DNA of 21,622 bases from Saccoglossus kowalevskii (taxonomy: Eukaryota; Hemichordata; Enteropneusta; Harrimaniidae): positions 1 through 21,622 of the forward strand of contig NW_003157426.1 in the NCBI RefSeq assembly GCF_000003605.2. Direction: 5' to 3'. The number at the start of each line of letters is the position of its first letter. Position 1 is the first letter of the stretch. The notes under the pieces were generated by a model. The model ran no database searches and was not told the DNA's origin. It saw only the letters and a program-made list of their open reading frames with translations. Positions 1-9,835 of the stretch are shown in pieces. The translations under genes were made by a program, and so were the position numbers.

Positions 1-48
1 CAGTACTCCTGTACACCAGAGTAATTGCTATGGTGTGATACCTATATA
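1..48. repeat. Reference monomer (phase definition)
   Basis: This first unit matches the consensus and sets the numbering used in the other entries: position 1 is the C of CAGTACT and position 48 the last A of TATATA. It has 19 G or C bases of 48 and no CpG, including across the junction to the next unit. It holds ACACCA at 13-18 and its exact reverse complement TGGTGT at 31-36, with a 12-base loop. It also contributes to a second inverted pair, TACAG (47 to 3 across the junction) and CTGTA (9-13), with a 5-base loop. The choice of starting base is a convention with no biological meaning. Confidence 0.95.
13..36. other. Inverted repeat in the monomer (ACACCA / TGGTGT)
   Basis: Six-base perfect arms flank a 12-base loop, shown here in the first monomer and repeated about every 48 bases. 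The common substitutions at positions 29-30 and those at 20, 21, 24, 25, 26 and 27 fall inside the loop, so the arms survive in the TAT, AAT, AGT and CAT classes. Arm changes occur in a minority, mainly A18G, which would leave a G-T or G-U pair. A cruciform in DNA or a hairpin in a transcript is possible, but a role is inference only. Confidence 0.6.
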
Positions 49-95
49 CAGTACTCCTATACACCAGAGTAATTGCTATGGTGTGACACTATATA
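49..95. repeat. 47-bp monomer (one base deleted)
   Basis: One C is missing from the CC at positions 41-42, and the unit also carries G11A and T39C. It shifts the phase of all later monomers by one base. Identical one-base losses at the same CC occur in the monomers at 4992-5038 and 7825-7871. Confidence 0.9.
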
Positions 96-143
96 CAGTA
101 CTCCTGTACACCAGAGTAATTGCTATGGTGTGATACCTATATA

Positions 144-671
144 CAGTACTCCTGTACACCAGAGTAATTGCAGTGGTGTGATACCTATATACAGTACTCC
201 TGTACACCAGAGTAATTACAATGGTGTGATATCTATATACAGTACTCCTGTACACCAGAGTAATTGCTATGGTGTGATACCTATATACAGTACTCCTGTA
301 CACCAGAGTAATTGCAGTGGTGTGATACCTATATACAGTACTCCTGTACACCAGAGTAATTGCTATGGTGTGATACCTATATACAGTACTCCTGTACACC
401 AGAGTAATTGCTATGGTGTGATACCTATATACAGTACTCCTGTACACCAGAGTAATTGCAATGGTGTGATACCTATATACAGTACTCCTGTACACCAGAG
501 TAATTGCCATGGTGTGATACCTATATACAGTACTCCTGTACACCAGAGTAATTGCTATGGTGTGATACCTATATACAGTACTCCTGTACACCAGAGTAAT
601 TGCTATGGTGTGATACCTATATACAGTACTCCTGTACACCAGAGTAATTGCTATGGTGTGATACCTATATA
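144..671. repeat. Variant block D, copy 1 (11 monomers)
   Basis: The order of the 29-31 triplets is AGT, AAT (with G27A and C41T), TAT, AGT, TAT, TAT, AAT, CAT, TAT, TAT, TAT. The same order recurs at 4848-5375, 98 monomers away. A version with one extra TAT monomer begins block C at 5424. The block leads directly into block A copy 1. Confidence 0.75.
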
Positions 672-911
672 CAGTACTCCTGTACACCAGAGTAATTGCT
701 ATGGTGTGATACTTATATACAGTACTCCTGTACACCAGAGTAATTGCAGTGGTGTGATACCTATATACAGTACTTCAGTACACCGGAGTAATTGCTATGG
801 TGTGATACCTATATACAGTACTCCTGTACACCAGAGTAATTGCAATGGTGTGATACCTATATACAGTACTCCTGTACACCAGAGTAATTGCAATGGTGTG
901 ATACCTATATA
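672..911. repeat. Variant block A, copy 1 (5 monomers)
   Basis: The unit order is a C42T monomer, an AGT monomer, a monomer with C8T, T10A and A18G together, then two AAT monomers. The triple-change monomer at 768-815 is a clear marker that occurs only in the five block A copies. Together with the preceding D tail (432-671) it matches 7393-7871. The next monomer carries the rare G21C plus G33A pair. Confidence 0.8.
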
Positions 912-959
912 CAGTACTCCTGTACACCAGACTAATTGCTATGATGTGATACCTATATA
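912..959. repeat. Rare double-variant monomer (G21C + G33A), first copy
   Basis: Two substitutions twelve bases apart occur together here and in the monomer at 12668-12715, and I found this pair nowhere else in the window. Both copies are followed by two TAT monomers. The shared pair implies copying over about 11.8 kb and not two independent mutations. Confidence 0.75.
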
Positions 960-1439
960 CAGTACTCCTGTACACCAGAGTAATTGCTATGGTGTGATAC
1001 CTATATACAGTACTCCTGTACACCAGAGTAATTGCTATGGTGTGATACCTATATACAGTACTCCTGTACACCAGAGTAATTGCTATGGTGTGATACCTAT
1101 ATACAGTACTCCAGTACACCAGAGTAATTGCTAGGGTGTGATACCTATATACAGTACTCCTGTACACCAGAGTAATTGCAGTGGTGTGATACCTATATAC
1201 AGTACTCCTGTACACCGGAGTTATTGCTATGGTGTGATACCTATATACAGTACTCCTGTACACCAGAGTAATTGCAATGGTGTGATACCTATATACAGTA
1301 CTCCTGTACACCAGAGTAATTGCTATGGTGTGATACCTATATACAGTACTCCTGTACACCAGCGTAATTGCAGTGGTGTGATACCTATATACAGTACTCC
1401 TGTACACCAGAGTAATTGCTATGGTGTGATACCTATATA

Positions 1440-1967
1440 CAGTACTCCTGTACACCAGAGTAATTGCTATGGTGTGATACATATATACAGTACTCCTGTA
1501 CACCAGAGTAATTGCTATGGTGTGATACCTATATACAGTACTCCTGTACACCAGAGTAATTGCTATGGTGTGATGCCTATATACAGTACGCCTGTACACC
1601 AGAGTAATTGCTATGGTGTGATAGCTATATACAGTACTCCTGTACACCAGAGTAATTGCTATGGTGTGATACCTATATACAGTACGCCTGTACACCAGAG
1701 TAATTGCTATGGTGTGATACCTATATACAGTACTCCTGTACACCAGAGTAATTGCTATGGTGTGATACCTATATACAGTACTCCTGTACACCGGAGTAAT
1801 TGCTATGGTGTGATACCTATATACAGTACTCCTGTACACCAGAGTAATTGCAATGGTGTGATACCTATATACAGTACTCCTGTACACCATAGTAATTGCT
1901 ATGGAGTGATACCTATATACAGTACTCCTGTACACCAGCGTAATTGCAGTGGTGTGATACCTATATA
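1440..1967. repeat. Variant block B, copy 1 (11 monomers)
   Basis: The marker order is C42A, plain, A40G, T7G, plain, T7G, plain, A18G, AAT, plain, then A20C with AGT. This copy has two private changes, C41G at 1623 and G19T in the 1872 monomer, and a T34A in the latter. The T7G monomers start at 1584 and 1680, two monomers apart. It lies 33 monomers before copy 2. Confidence 0.78.
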
Positions 1968-2063
1968 CAGTACTCCTGTACACCAGAGTAATTGCTATGG
2001 TGTGATACCTATATACAGTACTCCTGTACACCAGAGTAATTGCTATGGTGTGATACCTATATA

Positions 2064-2399
2064 CAGTACTCCTGTACACCAGAGTAATTGCTATGGTGTG
2101 ATACATATATACAGTACTCCTGTACACCAGAGTAATTGCTATGGTGTGATACCTATATACAGTACTCCTGTACACCAGAGTAATTGCTATGGTGTGATAC
2201 CTATATACAGTACTCCTGTACACCAGAGTATTTGCAATGGTGTGATACCTATATACAGTACTCCTGTACACCAGAGTAATTGCTATGGTGTAATACCTAT
2301 ATACAGTACTCCTGTACACCAGAGTAATTGCTATGGTGTGATACCTATATACAGTACTCCAGTACACCGGAGTAATTGCTGTGGTGTGATACCTATATA
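2064..2399. repeat. Variant block F, copy 1 (7 monomers)
   Basis: The order is C42A, plain, plain, A24T with AAT, G37A, plain, then an A30G monomer (triplet TGT) that here also carries T10A and A18G. The G37A change (GTAATACC) is seen only here and in copy 2 at 17954-18290, so the whole string was copied over about 15.9 kb. Confidence 0.72.
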
Positions 2400-2783
2400 C
2401 AGTACTCCTGTACACCAGAGTAATTGCTATGGTGTGATACCTATATACAGTACTCCTGTACACCAGAGTAATTGCAATGGTGTGATACCTATATACAGTA
2501 CTCCTGTACACCGGAGTAATTGCTATGGTGTGATACCTATATACAGTACTCCTGTACACCAGAGTAATTGCTATGGTGTTATGCCTATATACAGTACTCC
2601 TGTACATCAGAGTAATTGCAGTGGTGTGATACCTATATACAGTACTCCTGTACACCAGAGTAATTGCAGTGGTGTGATACCTATATACAGTACTCCTGTA
2701 CACCAGAGTAATTGCTATGGTGTGATACCTATATACAGTACTCCTGTACACCAGAGTAATTGCAATGTTGTGATACCTATATA

Positions 2784-2927
2784 CAGTACTCCTGTACATC
2801 AGAGTAATTGCAATGGTGTGATACCTATATACATTACTCTTGTACACCAGAGTAATTGCAATGGTGTGATATCTATATACTGTACTCCTGTACACCAGAG
2901 AAATTGCTATGGTTTGATACCTATATA
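2784..2927. repeat. Diverged monomers
   Basis: Three neighbouring monomers carry unusually many changes: C17T in 2784-2831; G3T and C9T with C41T in 2832-2879; A2T, T22A and G35T in 2880-2927. Most are not shared with other copies. They sit just before the start of the 1056-bp duplicated segment at 2928. Confidence 0.7.
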
Positions 2928-3983
2928 CAGTACTCCTGTACACCAGAGTAATTGCTATGGTGTGATACCTATATACAGTACGCCTGTACACCAGAGTAAT
3001 TGCTATGGTGTGATACCTATATACAGTACTCCTGTACACCAGAGTAATTGCTATGGTGTGATACATATATACAGTACTCCTGTACACCAGAGTAATTGCT
3101 ATGGTGTGATACCTATATACAGTACTCCTGTACACCAGAGTAATTGCTATGGTGTGATGCCTATATACAGTACGCCTGTACACCAGAGTAATTGCTATGG
3201 TGTGATACCTATATACAGTACTCCTGTACACCAGAGTAATTGCTATGGTGTGATACCTATATACAGTACGCCTGTACACCAGAGTAATTGCTATGGTGTG
3301 ATACCTATATACAGTACTCCTGTACACCAGAGTAATTGCTATGGTGTGATACCTATATACAGTACTCCTGTACACCGGAGTAATTGCTATGGTGTGATAC
3401 CTATATACAGTACTCCTGTACACCAGAGTAATTGCAATGGTGTGATACCTATATACAGTACTCCTGTACACCAGAGTAATTGCTATGGTGTGATACCTAT
3501 ATACAGTACTCCTGTACACCAGCGTAATTGCAGTGGAGTGATACCTATATACAGTACTCCTGTACACCAGAGTAATTGCTATGGTGTGATACCTATATAC
3601 AGTACTCCTGTACACCAAAGTAATTGCAGTGGTGTGATACCTATATACAGTACTCCTGTACACCAGAGTAATTGCTATGGTGTGATACCTATATACAGTA
3701 CTCCTGTACACCAGAGTAATTGCTATGGTGTGATACCTATATACAGTACTACTGTACACCAGAGTAATTGCTATGGTGTGATACCTATATACAGTACTCC
3801 TGTACACCAGAGTAATTGCTATGGTGTGATACCTATATACAGTACTCCTGTACACCAGAGTAATTGCTATGGTGTGATACCTATATACAGTACTCCTGTA
3901 CACCAGAGTAATTGCTATGGTGTGATACCTATATACAGTACTCCTGTACACCAGAGTAATTGCTATGGTGTGATACCTATATA
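2928..3983. repeat. 1056-bp segment, copy 1 (22 monomers)
   Basis: Reading line against line, this segment matches 6288-7343 at an offset of 3360 bases (70 monomers) with four differences: A to G at 6667, T to A in the AAAG-bearing monomer (6974), C to A near 7097 and A to C at the position equivalent to 3751. Shared private markers include the C42A, A40G and two T7G monomers, A18G, A20C with T34A, and a G19A monomer (CCAAAG). It contains block B copy 2. Identity breaks down on both sides, so this is a bounded duplication. Confidence 0.85.
3024..3551. repeat. Variant block B, copy 2 (11 monomers)
   Basis: The order is the same as copy 1, with T7G monomers starting at 3168 and 3264, two apart. 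The last monomer carries A20C, AGT and T34A together, which is shared with copy 3 but not copy 1. This groups copies 2 and 3 as closest relatives. Confidence 0.8.
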
Positions 3984-4175
3984 CAGTACTATTGTACACC
4001 GGAGTAATTGCTATGGTGTGATACCTATATACAGTACTCCTGTACACCAGAGTAATTGCAATGGTGTGATACCTATATACAGTACTCCTGTACACCAGAG
4101 TAATTGCTATGGTGTGATACCTATATACAGTACTCCTGTACACCAGAGTAATTACAATGGTGTGATACCTATATA

Positions 4176-4367
4176 CAGTACTCCTGTACACCAGAGTATT
4201 TGCAATGGTGTGATACCTATATACAGTACTCCTGTACACCAGAGTAATTGCTATGGTGTGATACCTATATACAGTACTCCTGTACACCAGAGTAATTGCT
4301 ATGGTGTGATACCTATATACAGTACTCCAGTACACCAGAGTAATTGCTGTGGTGTGATACCTATATA
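4176..4367. repeat. Partial block F, copy 3 (4 monomers)
   Basis: The order is A24T with AAT, plain, plain, then A30G with T10A. It matches the last part of block F copy 1 but lacks G37A and A18G. The next two monomers (TAT, AAT) also follow copy 1. Confidence 0.6.
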
Positions 4368-4847
4368 CAGTACTCCTGTACACCAGAGTAATTGCTATGG
4401 TGTGATACCTATATACAGTACTCCTGTACACCAGAGTAATTGCAATGGTGTGATACCTATATACAGTACTCCTGTACACCAGAGTAATTGCTATGGTGTG
4501 ATACCTATATACAGTACTCCTGTACACCAGAGTAATTGCTATGGTGTGATACCTATATACAGTACTCCTGTACACCAGAGTAATTGCAGTGGTGTGATAC
4601 CTATATACAGTACTCCTGTACACCAGAATAATTGCTATGGTGTGATATCTATATACAGTACTCCTGTACACCAGAGTAATTGCTATGGTGTGATACCTAT
4701 ATACAGTACTCCTGTACACCAGAGTAATTGCTATGGTGTGATACCTATATACAGTACTCCTGTACACCAGAGTAATTGCTATGGTGTGATACCTATATAC
4801 AGTACTCCAGTACACCAGAGTAATTGCAAGGGTGTGATACCTATATA

Positions 4848-5375
4848 CAGTACTCCTGTACACCAGAGTAATTGCAGTGGTGTGATACCTATATACAGTA
4901 CTCCTGTACACCAGAGTAATTACAATGGTGTGATATCTATATACAGTACTCCTGTACACCAGAGTAATTGCTATGGTGTGATACCTATATACAGTACTCC
5001 TGTACACCAGAGTAATTGCAGTGGTGTGATACTATATACAGTACTCCTGTACACCAGAGTAATTGCTATGGTGTGATACCTATATACAGTACTCCTGTAC
5101 ACCAGAGTAATTGCTATGGTGTGATACCTATATACAGTACTCCTGTACACCAGAGTAATTGCAATGGTGTGATACCTATATACAGTACTCCTGTACACCA
5201 GAGTAATTGCCATGGTGTGATACCTATATACAGTACTCCTGTACACCAGAGTAATTGCTATGGTGTGATACCTATATACAGTACTCCTGTACACCAGAGT
5301 AATTGCTATGGTGTGATACCTATATACAGTACTCCTGTACACCAGAGTAATTGCTAATGGTGTGATACCTATATA
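4848..5375. repeat. Variant block D, copy 2, with two compensating length changes
   Basis: The triplet order is the same as at 144-671. One C is lost at positions 41-42 of the monomer 4992-5038, and one A is gained at about 5356 in the monomer 5327-5375, so the block length is still 528. The two changes throw both open frames out of register between them. Confidence 0.78.
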
Positions 5376-6143
5376 CAGTACTCCAGTACACCTGAGTAAT
5401 TGCTATGGTGTGATACCTATATACAGTACTCCTGTACACCAGAGTAATTGCAGTGGTGTGATACCTATATACAGTACTCCTGTACACCAGAGTAATTACA
5501 ATGGTGTGATATCTATATACAGTACTCCTGTACACCAGAGTAATTGCTATGGTGTGATACCTATATACAGTACTCCTGTACACCAGAGTAATTGCAGTGG
5601 TGTGATACCTATATACAGTACTCCTGTACACCAGAGTAAATGCTATGGTGTGATACCTATATACAGTACTCCTGTACACCAGAGTAATTGCTATGGTGGG
5701 ATACCTATATACAGTACTCCTGTACACCAGAGTAATTGCTATGGTGTGATACCTATATACAGTACTCCTGTACACCAGAGTAATTGCAATGGTGTGATAC
5801 CTATATACAGTACTCCTGTACACCAGAGTAATTGCCATGGTGTGATACCTATATACAGTACTCCTGTACACCAGAGTAAATGCTATGGTGTGATACATAT
5901 ATACAGTACTCCTGTACACCAGAGTAATTGCTATGGTGTGATACATATATACAGTACTCCTGTACACCAGAGTAATTGCAATGGTGTGATACCAATATAC
6001 AGTACTCCTGTACACCAGAGTAATTGCTATGGTGTGATACCTGTATACAGTACTCCTGTACACCAGAGTAATTGCAGTGGTGTGATACCTATATACAGTA
6101 CTCCTGTACACCAGAGTAATTGCAGTGGTGTGATACCTATATA
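5376..6143. repeat. Variant block C, copy 1 (16 monomers)
   Basis: The block opens with a monomer carrying T10A and A18T (CACCTGAG), a combination seen only here and at 19347. It then repeats the block D order with one added monomer, includes a T36G monomer (GGTGGG, ending near 5700), and ends with block K copy 1. It aligns with 19347-20114 at an offset of 13971 bases with only a few substitutions (for example the T25A at 5640 and a C42-region change near 5993 are not in the other copy). Confidence 0.82.
5760..6143. repeat. Variant block K, copy 1 (8 monomers, 384 bp)
   Basis: The order is AAT, CAT, T25A with C42A, C42A, AAT, A44G, AGT, AGT. The T25A plus C42A monomer (GTAAATGC then ACATATATA) is the key marker, and it recurs at 9313, 15552, 18531 and 19827. 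This copy closes block C. Confidence 0.8.
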
Positions 6144-6287
6144 CAGTACTCCTGTACACCAGAGTAATTGCTATGGTGTGATACCTATATACAGTACTCC
6201 TGTACACCAGAGTAATTGCAATGGTGTGATACCTATATACAGTACTCCTGTACACCAGAGTAATTGCTATGGTGTGATACCTATATA

Positions 6288-7343
6288 CAGTACTCCTGTA
6301 CACCAGAGTAATTGCTATGGTGTGATACCTATATACAGTACGCCTGTACACCAGAGTAATTGCTATGGTGTGATACCTATATACAGTACTCCTGTACACC
6401 AGAGTAATTGCTATGGTGTGATACATATATACAGTACTCCTGTACACCAGAGTAATTGCTATGGTGTGATACCTATATACAGTACTCCTGTACACCAGAG
6501 TAATTGCTATGGTGTGATGCCTATATACAGTACGCCTGTACACCAGAGTAATTGCTATGGTGTGATACCTATATACAGTACTCCTGTACACCAGAGTAAT
6601 TGCTATGGTGTGATACCTATATACAGTACGCCTGTACACCAGAGTAATTGCTATGGTGTGATACCTGTATACAGTACTCCTGTACACCAGAGTAATTGCT
6701 ATGGTGTGATACCTATATACAGTACTCCTGTACACCGGAGTAATTGCTATGGTGTGATACCTATATACAGTACTCCTGTACACCAGAGTAATTGCAATGG
6801 TGTGATACCTATATACAGTACTCCTGTACACCAGAGTAATTGCTATGGTGTGATACCTATATACAGTACTCCTGTACACCAGCGTAATTGCAGTGGAGTG
6901 ATACCTATATACAGTACTCCTGTACACCAGAGTAATTGCTATGGTGTGATACCTATATACAGTACTCCTGTACACCAAAGTAAATGCAGTGGTGTGATAC
7001 CTATATACAGTACTCCTGTACACCAGAGTAATTGCTATGGTGTGATACCTATATACAGTACTCCTGTACACCAGAGTAATTGCTATGGTGTGATACATAT
7101 ATACAGTACTCCTGTACACCAGAGTAATTGCTATGGTGTGATACCTATATACAGTACTCCTGTACACCAGAGTAATTGCTATGGTGTGATACCTATATAC
7201 AGTACTCCTGTACACCAGAGTAATTGCTATGGTGTGATACCTATATACAGTACTCCTGTACACCAGAGTAATTGCTATGGTGTGATACCTATATACAGTA
7301 CTCCTGTACACCAGAGTAATTGCTATGGTGTGATACCTATATA
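6288..7343. repeat. 1056-bp segment, copy 2 (22 monomers)
   Basis: This is the second copy of 2928-3983 with four differences over 1056 bases by eye. It contains block B copy 3. It ends where the next monomer (7344-7392) has an extra T, and the matching place in copy 1 carries a diverged monomer at 3984, so the right boundary is abrupt in both. Confidence 0.85.
6384..6911. repeat. Variant block B, copy 3 (11 monomers)
   Basis: It has the same marker order as copies 1 and 2, with T7G monomers starting at 6528 and 6624. It adds a private A44G near 6667. Like copy 2 it has A20C with T34A in the last monomer. Confidence 0.8.
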
Positions 7344-7392
7344 CAGTACTCCTGTACACCAGAGTAATTGCTATGGTGTGATACCTTATATA
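7344..7392. repeat. 49-bp monomer (extra T)
   Basis: One T is added after CC at about 7385-7386 (ACCTTATATA). The same insertion type occurs in the monomer at 13821-13870. It ends the plus-strand open frame that began near 5362. Confidence 0.88.
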
Positions 7393-7871
7393 CAGTACTC
7401 CTGTACACCAGAGTAATTGCAATGGTGTGATACATATATACAGTACTCCTGTACACCAGAGTAATTGCCATGGTGTGATACCTATATACAGTACTCCTGT
7501 ACACCAGAGTAATTGCTATGGTGTGATACCTATATACAGTACTCCTGTACACCAGAGTAATTGCTATGGTGTGATACCTATATACAGTACTCCTGTACAC
7601 CAGAGTAATTGCTATGGTGTGATACCTATATACAGTACTCCTGTACACCAGAGTAATTGCTATGGTGTGATACTTATATACAGTACTCCTGTACACCAGA
7701 GTAATTGCAGTGGTGTGATACCTATATACAGTACTTCAGTACACCGGAGTAATTGCTATGGTGTGATACCTATATACAGTACTCCTGTACACCAGAGTAA
7801 TTGCAATGGTGTGATACCTATATACAGTACTCCTGTACACCAGAGTAATTGCAATGGTGTGATACTATATA
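7393..7871. repeat. Block D tail plus block A, copy 2 (10 monomers)
   Basis: The order AAT, CAT, three TAT, C42T, AGT, the C8T/T10A/A18G monomer (7729-7776), AAT, AAT matches 432-911. The block A part is 7633-7871. The last monomer has lost one C and is 47 bases long. The following monomers to about 8207 (C9T with C41T, then a G33C monomer reading GCTGTG, T10A, AGT, then G27A with C41T) match those after block A copy 4, at about 16994-17329. Confidence 0.78.
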
Positions 7872-8207
7872 CAGTACTCTTGTACACCAGAGTAATTGCT
7901 ATGGTGTGATATCTATATACAGTACTCCTGTACACCAGAGTAATTGCTATGGTGTGATACCTATATACAGTACTCCTGTACACCAGAGTAATTGCTATGC
8001 TGTGATACCTATATACAGTACTCCTGTACACCAGAATAATTGCTATGGTGTGATACCTATATACAGTACTCCAGTACACCAGAGTAATTGCTATGGTGTG
8101 ATACCTATATACAGTACTCCTGTACACCAGAGTAATTGCAGTGGTGTGATACCTATATACAGTACTCCTGTACACCAGAGTAATTACAATGGTGTGATAT
8201 CTATATA

Positions 8208-8256
8208 CTGTAACTCCTGTACACCAGAGTAATTGCTATGGTGTGATACCTATATA
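8208..8256. repeat. 49-bp monomer (extra A, plus A2T)
   Basis: The unit begins CTGTAACTCC where CAGTACTCC is expected, so it has one extra A near 8212 and a substitution at position 2. It interrupts the open frames on both strands. Confidence 0.88.
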
Positions 8257-8640
8257 CAGTACTCCTATACACCAGAGTAATTGCAATGGTGTCATACCTA
8301 TATACAGTACTCCTGTACACCAGAGTAATTGCCATGGTGTGATACCTATATACAGTACTCCTGTACACCAGAGTAATTGCTATGGTGTGATACATATATA
8401 CAGTACTCCTGTACACCAGAGTAATTGCTATGGTGTGATACATATATACAGTACTCCTGTACACCAGAGTAATTGCAATGGTGTGATACCTATATACAGT
8501 ACTCCTGTACACCAGAGTAATTGCTATGGTGTGATACCTGTATACAGTACTCCTGTACACCAGAGTAATTGCAGTGGTGTGATACCTATATACAGTACTC
8601 CTGTACACCAGAGTAATTGCAGTGGTGTGATACCTATATA
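8257..8640. repeat. Variant block K, copy 2 (8 monomers)
   Basis: The order follows block K, but the third monomer has the ordinary T25 and keeps only C42A. The first monomer has G11A and a G37C change (GTCATACC). A shortened, diverged copy follows at once at 8641-8880. Confidence 0.75.
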
Positions 8641-8880
8641 CAGTACTCCAGTACACCGGAGTAATTGCTATGGTGTGATACATATATACATTACTCATGT
8701 ACACCAGAGTAATTGCTATGGTGTGATACATATATACAGTAATCCTGTACACCAGAGTAATTGCAATGGTGTGATACCTATATACAGTACTCCTGTACAC
8801 CAGAGTAATTGCTATGGTGTGATACCTGTATACAGTACTCCTGTACACCAGAGTAATTGCAGTGGTGTGATACCTATATA
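8641..8880. repeat. Partial, diverged block K copy (5 monomers)
   Basis: The order C42A, C42A, AAT, A44G, AGT repeats the inner part of block K. The unit has several private changes: G3T and C9A (CATTACTCATG) in the monomer at 8689-8736, and C6A (TAATCC) in the monomer at 8737-8784. It directly follows copy 2 and suggests a local tandem duplication followed by divergence. Confidence 0.65.
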
Positions 8881-9216
8881 CAGTACTCCTGTACACCAGA
8901 GTAATTACAATGGTGTGATATCTATATACAGTACTCCTGTACACCAGAGTAATTACAATGGTGTGATATCTATATACAGTACTCCTGTACACCAGAGTAA
9001 TTGCTATGGTGTGATACCTATATACAGTACTCCTGTACACCAGAGTAATTGCAGTGGTGTGATACCTATATACAGTACTCCTGTACACCAGAGTAATTGC
9101 TATGGTGTGATACCTATATACAGTACTCCTGTACACCAGAGTAATTGCTATGGTGTGATACCTATATACAGTACTCCTGTACACCAGAGTAATTGCTATG
9201 GTGTGATACCTATATA

Positions 9217-9643
9217 CAGTACTCCTGTACACCAGAGCAATTGCAATGGTGTGATACCTATATACAGTACTCCTGTACACCAGAGTAATTGCCATGGTGT
9301 GATACCTATATACAGTACTCCTGTACACCAGAGTAAATGCTATGGTGTGATACATATATACAGTACTCCTGTACACCAGAGTAATTGCTATGGTGTGATA
9401 CATATATACAGTACTCCACCAGAGTAATTGCTATGGTGTGATACATATATACAGTACTCCTGTACACCAGAGTAATTGCAATGGTGTGATACCTATATAC
9501 AGTACTCCTGTACACCAGAGTAATTGCTATCGTGTGATACCTGTATACAGTACTCCTGTACACCAGAGTAATTGCAGTGGTGTGATACCTATATACAGTA
9601 CTCCTGTACACCAGAGTAATTGCAGTGGTGTGATACCTATATA
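9217..9643. repeat. Variant block K, copy 3, with an extra shortened monomer
   Basis: The order is AAT (with T22C), CAT, T25A+C42A (9313), C42A, a further C42A monomer of 43 bases, AAT, A44G (with G32C), AGT, AGT. Compared with copies 1, 4 and 6 it has one extra C42A monomer, which is the one with the 5-base deletion. Confidence 0.75.
9409..9451. repeat. 43-bp monomer (5-base deletion)
   Basis: TGTAC is missing between CAGTACTCC and ACCAGAG, at about 9418. This is the largest length change in the window and the only one above two bases. It removes the TGTACA palindrome and one arm of the TACAG/CTGTA pair. Confidence 0.92.
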
Positions 9644-9691
9644 CAGTACTCCTGTACACCAGAGTAATTGCTATGGTGTGATACCTATATA

Positions 9692-9835
9692 CAGTACTCC
9701 TGTACACCAGAGTATTTGCAATGGTGTGATACCTATATACAGTACTCCTGTACACCAGAGTATTTGCAATGGTGTGATATCTATATACAGTACTCCTGTA
9801 CACCAGAGTATTTGCAATGGTGTGATACCTATATA
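9692..9835. repeat. Three consecutive A24T monomers
   Basis: Elsewhere A24T with AAT occurs as single monomers (2208, 4176, 10940, 11564, 13580, 18098, 21363). Here three stand in a row, and the middle one also has C41T. This is the expected trace of local one-monomer duplication. Confidence 0.75.

Larger units (their letters stand above)
73..1134 (+). other. Open frame through the array, judged non-coding
   Basis: This is the first of many long plus-strand open frames. Its 16-residue period reads YSTPVHQSNCYGVIPI and simply reflects a stop-free frame of a 48-bp unit. The frame ends at a TAG (1132-1134) made by one substitution in a monomer. Later plus-strand stretches (for example 1138-5076, 5362-7416 and 9438-13100) end at one-base length changes or at substitution-made stops. 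The most variable codon (TAT, AAT, AGT or CAT) changes amino acid each time, there is no synonymous excess, no signal peptide and no flanking gene structure. A repetitive secreted protein is the alternative, which I consider unlikely. Confidence 0.85.
775..5007 (-). other. Longest minus-strand open frame (1410 codons), judged non-coding
   Basis: The minus strand also has one stop-free frame, with the 16-residue period VYRSTVYRYHTIAITL. This is its longest run. It stops at a TGA (plus-strand TCA, 775-777) made by the paired changes C8T and T10A of block A. The same stop is present in all five block A copies, at 7736-7738, 13251-13253, 16857-16859 and 19018-19020. Long frames opposite one another over the same DNA, both broken by recurrent variants, are expected of a satellite whose period is a multiple of three. 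No start context or other gene signal supports translation. Confidence 0.85.

Noticed and set aside
43-48. TATATA as a promoter TATA box
   Set aside because: It occurs in nearly every monomer as part of the repeat and has no other promoter element or downstream gene.
775-5007. A giant repetitive protein gene on the minus strand
   Set aside because: The opposite strand is equally open, the frame ends at a recurrent substitution-made TGA, and no start context, signal peptide or non-repeat domain is present.
1138-5076. A plus-strand secreted or structural protein with 16-residue repeats and one cysteine per repeat
   Set aside because: The frame is broken by one-base length changes, and by TAA stops shared among block A copies that cannot be blamed on sequencing error. 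The most variable codon is replaced non-synonymously.
9409-9451. Insertion or target-site scar of a mobile element
   Set aside because: The change is a plain 5-base deletion with no target-site duplication, inverted ends or foreign sequence.
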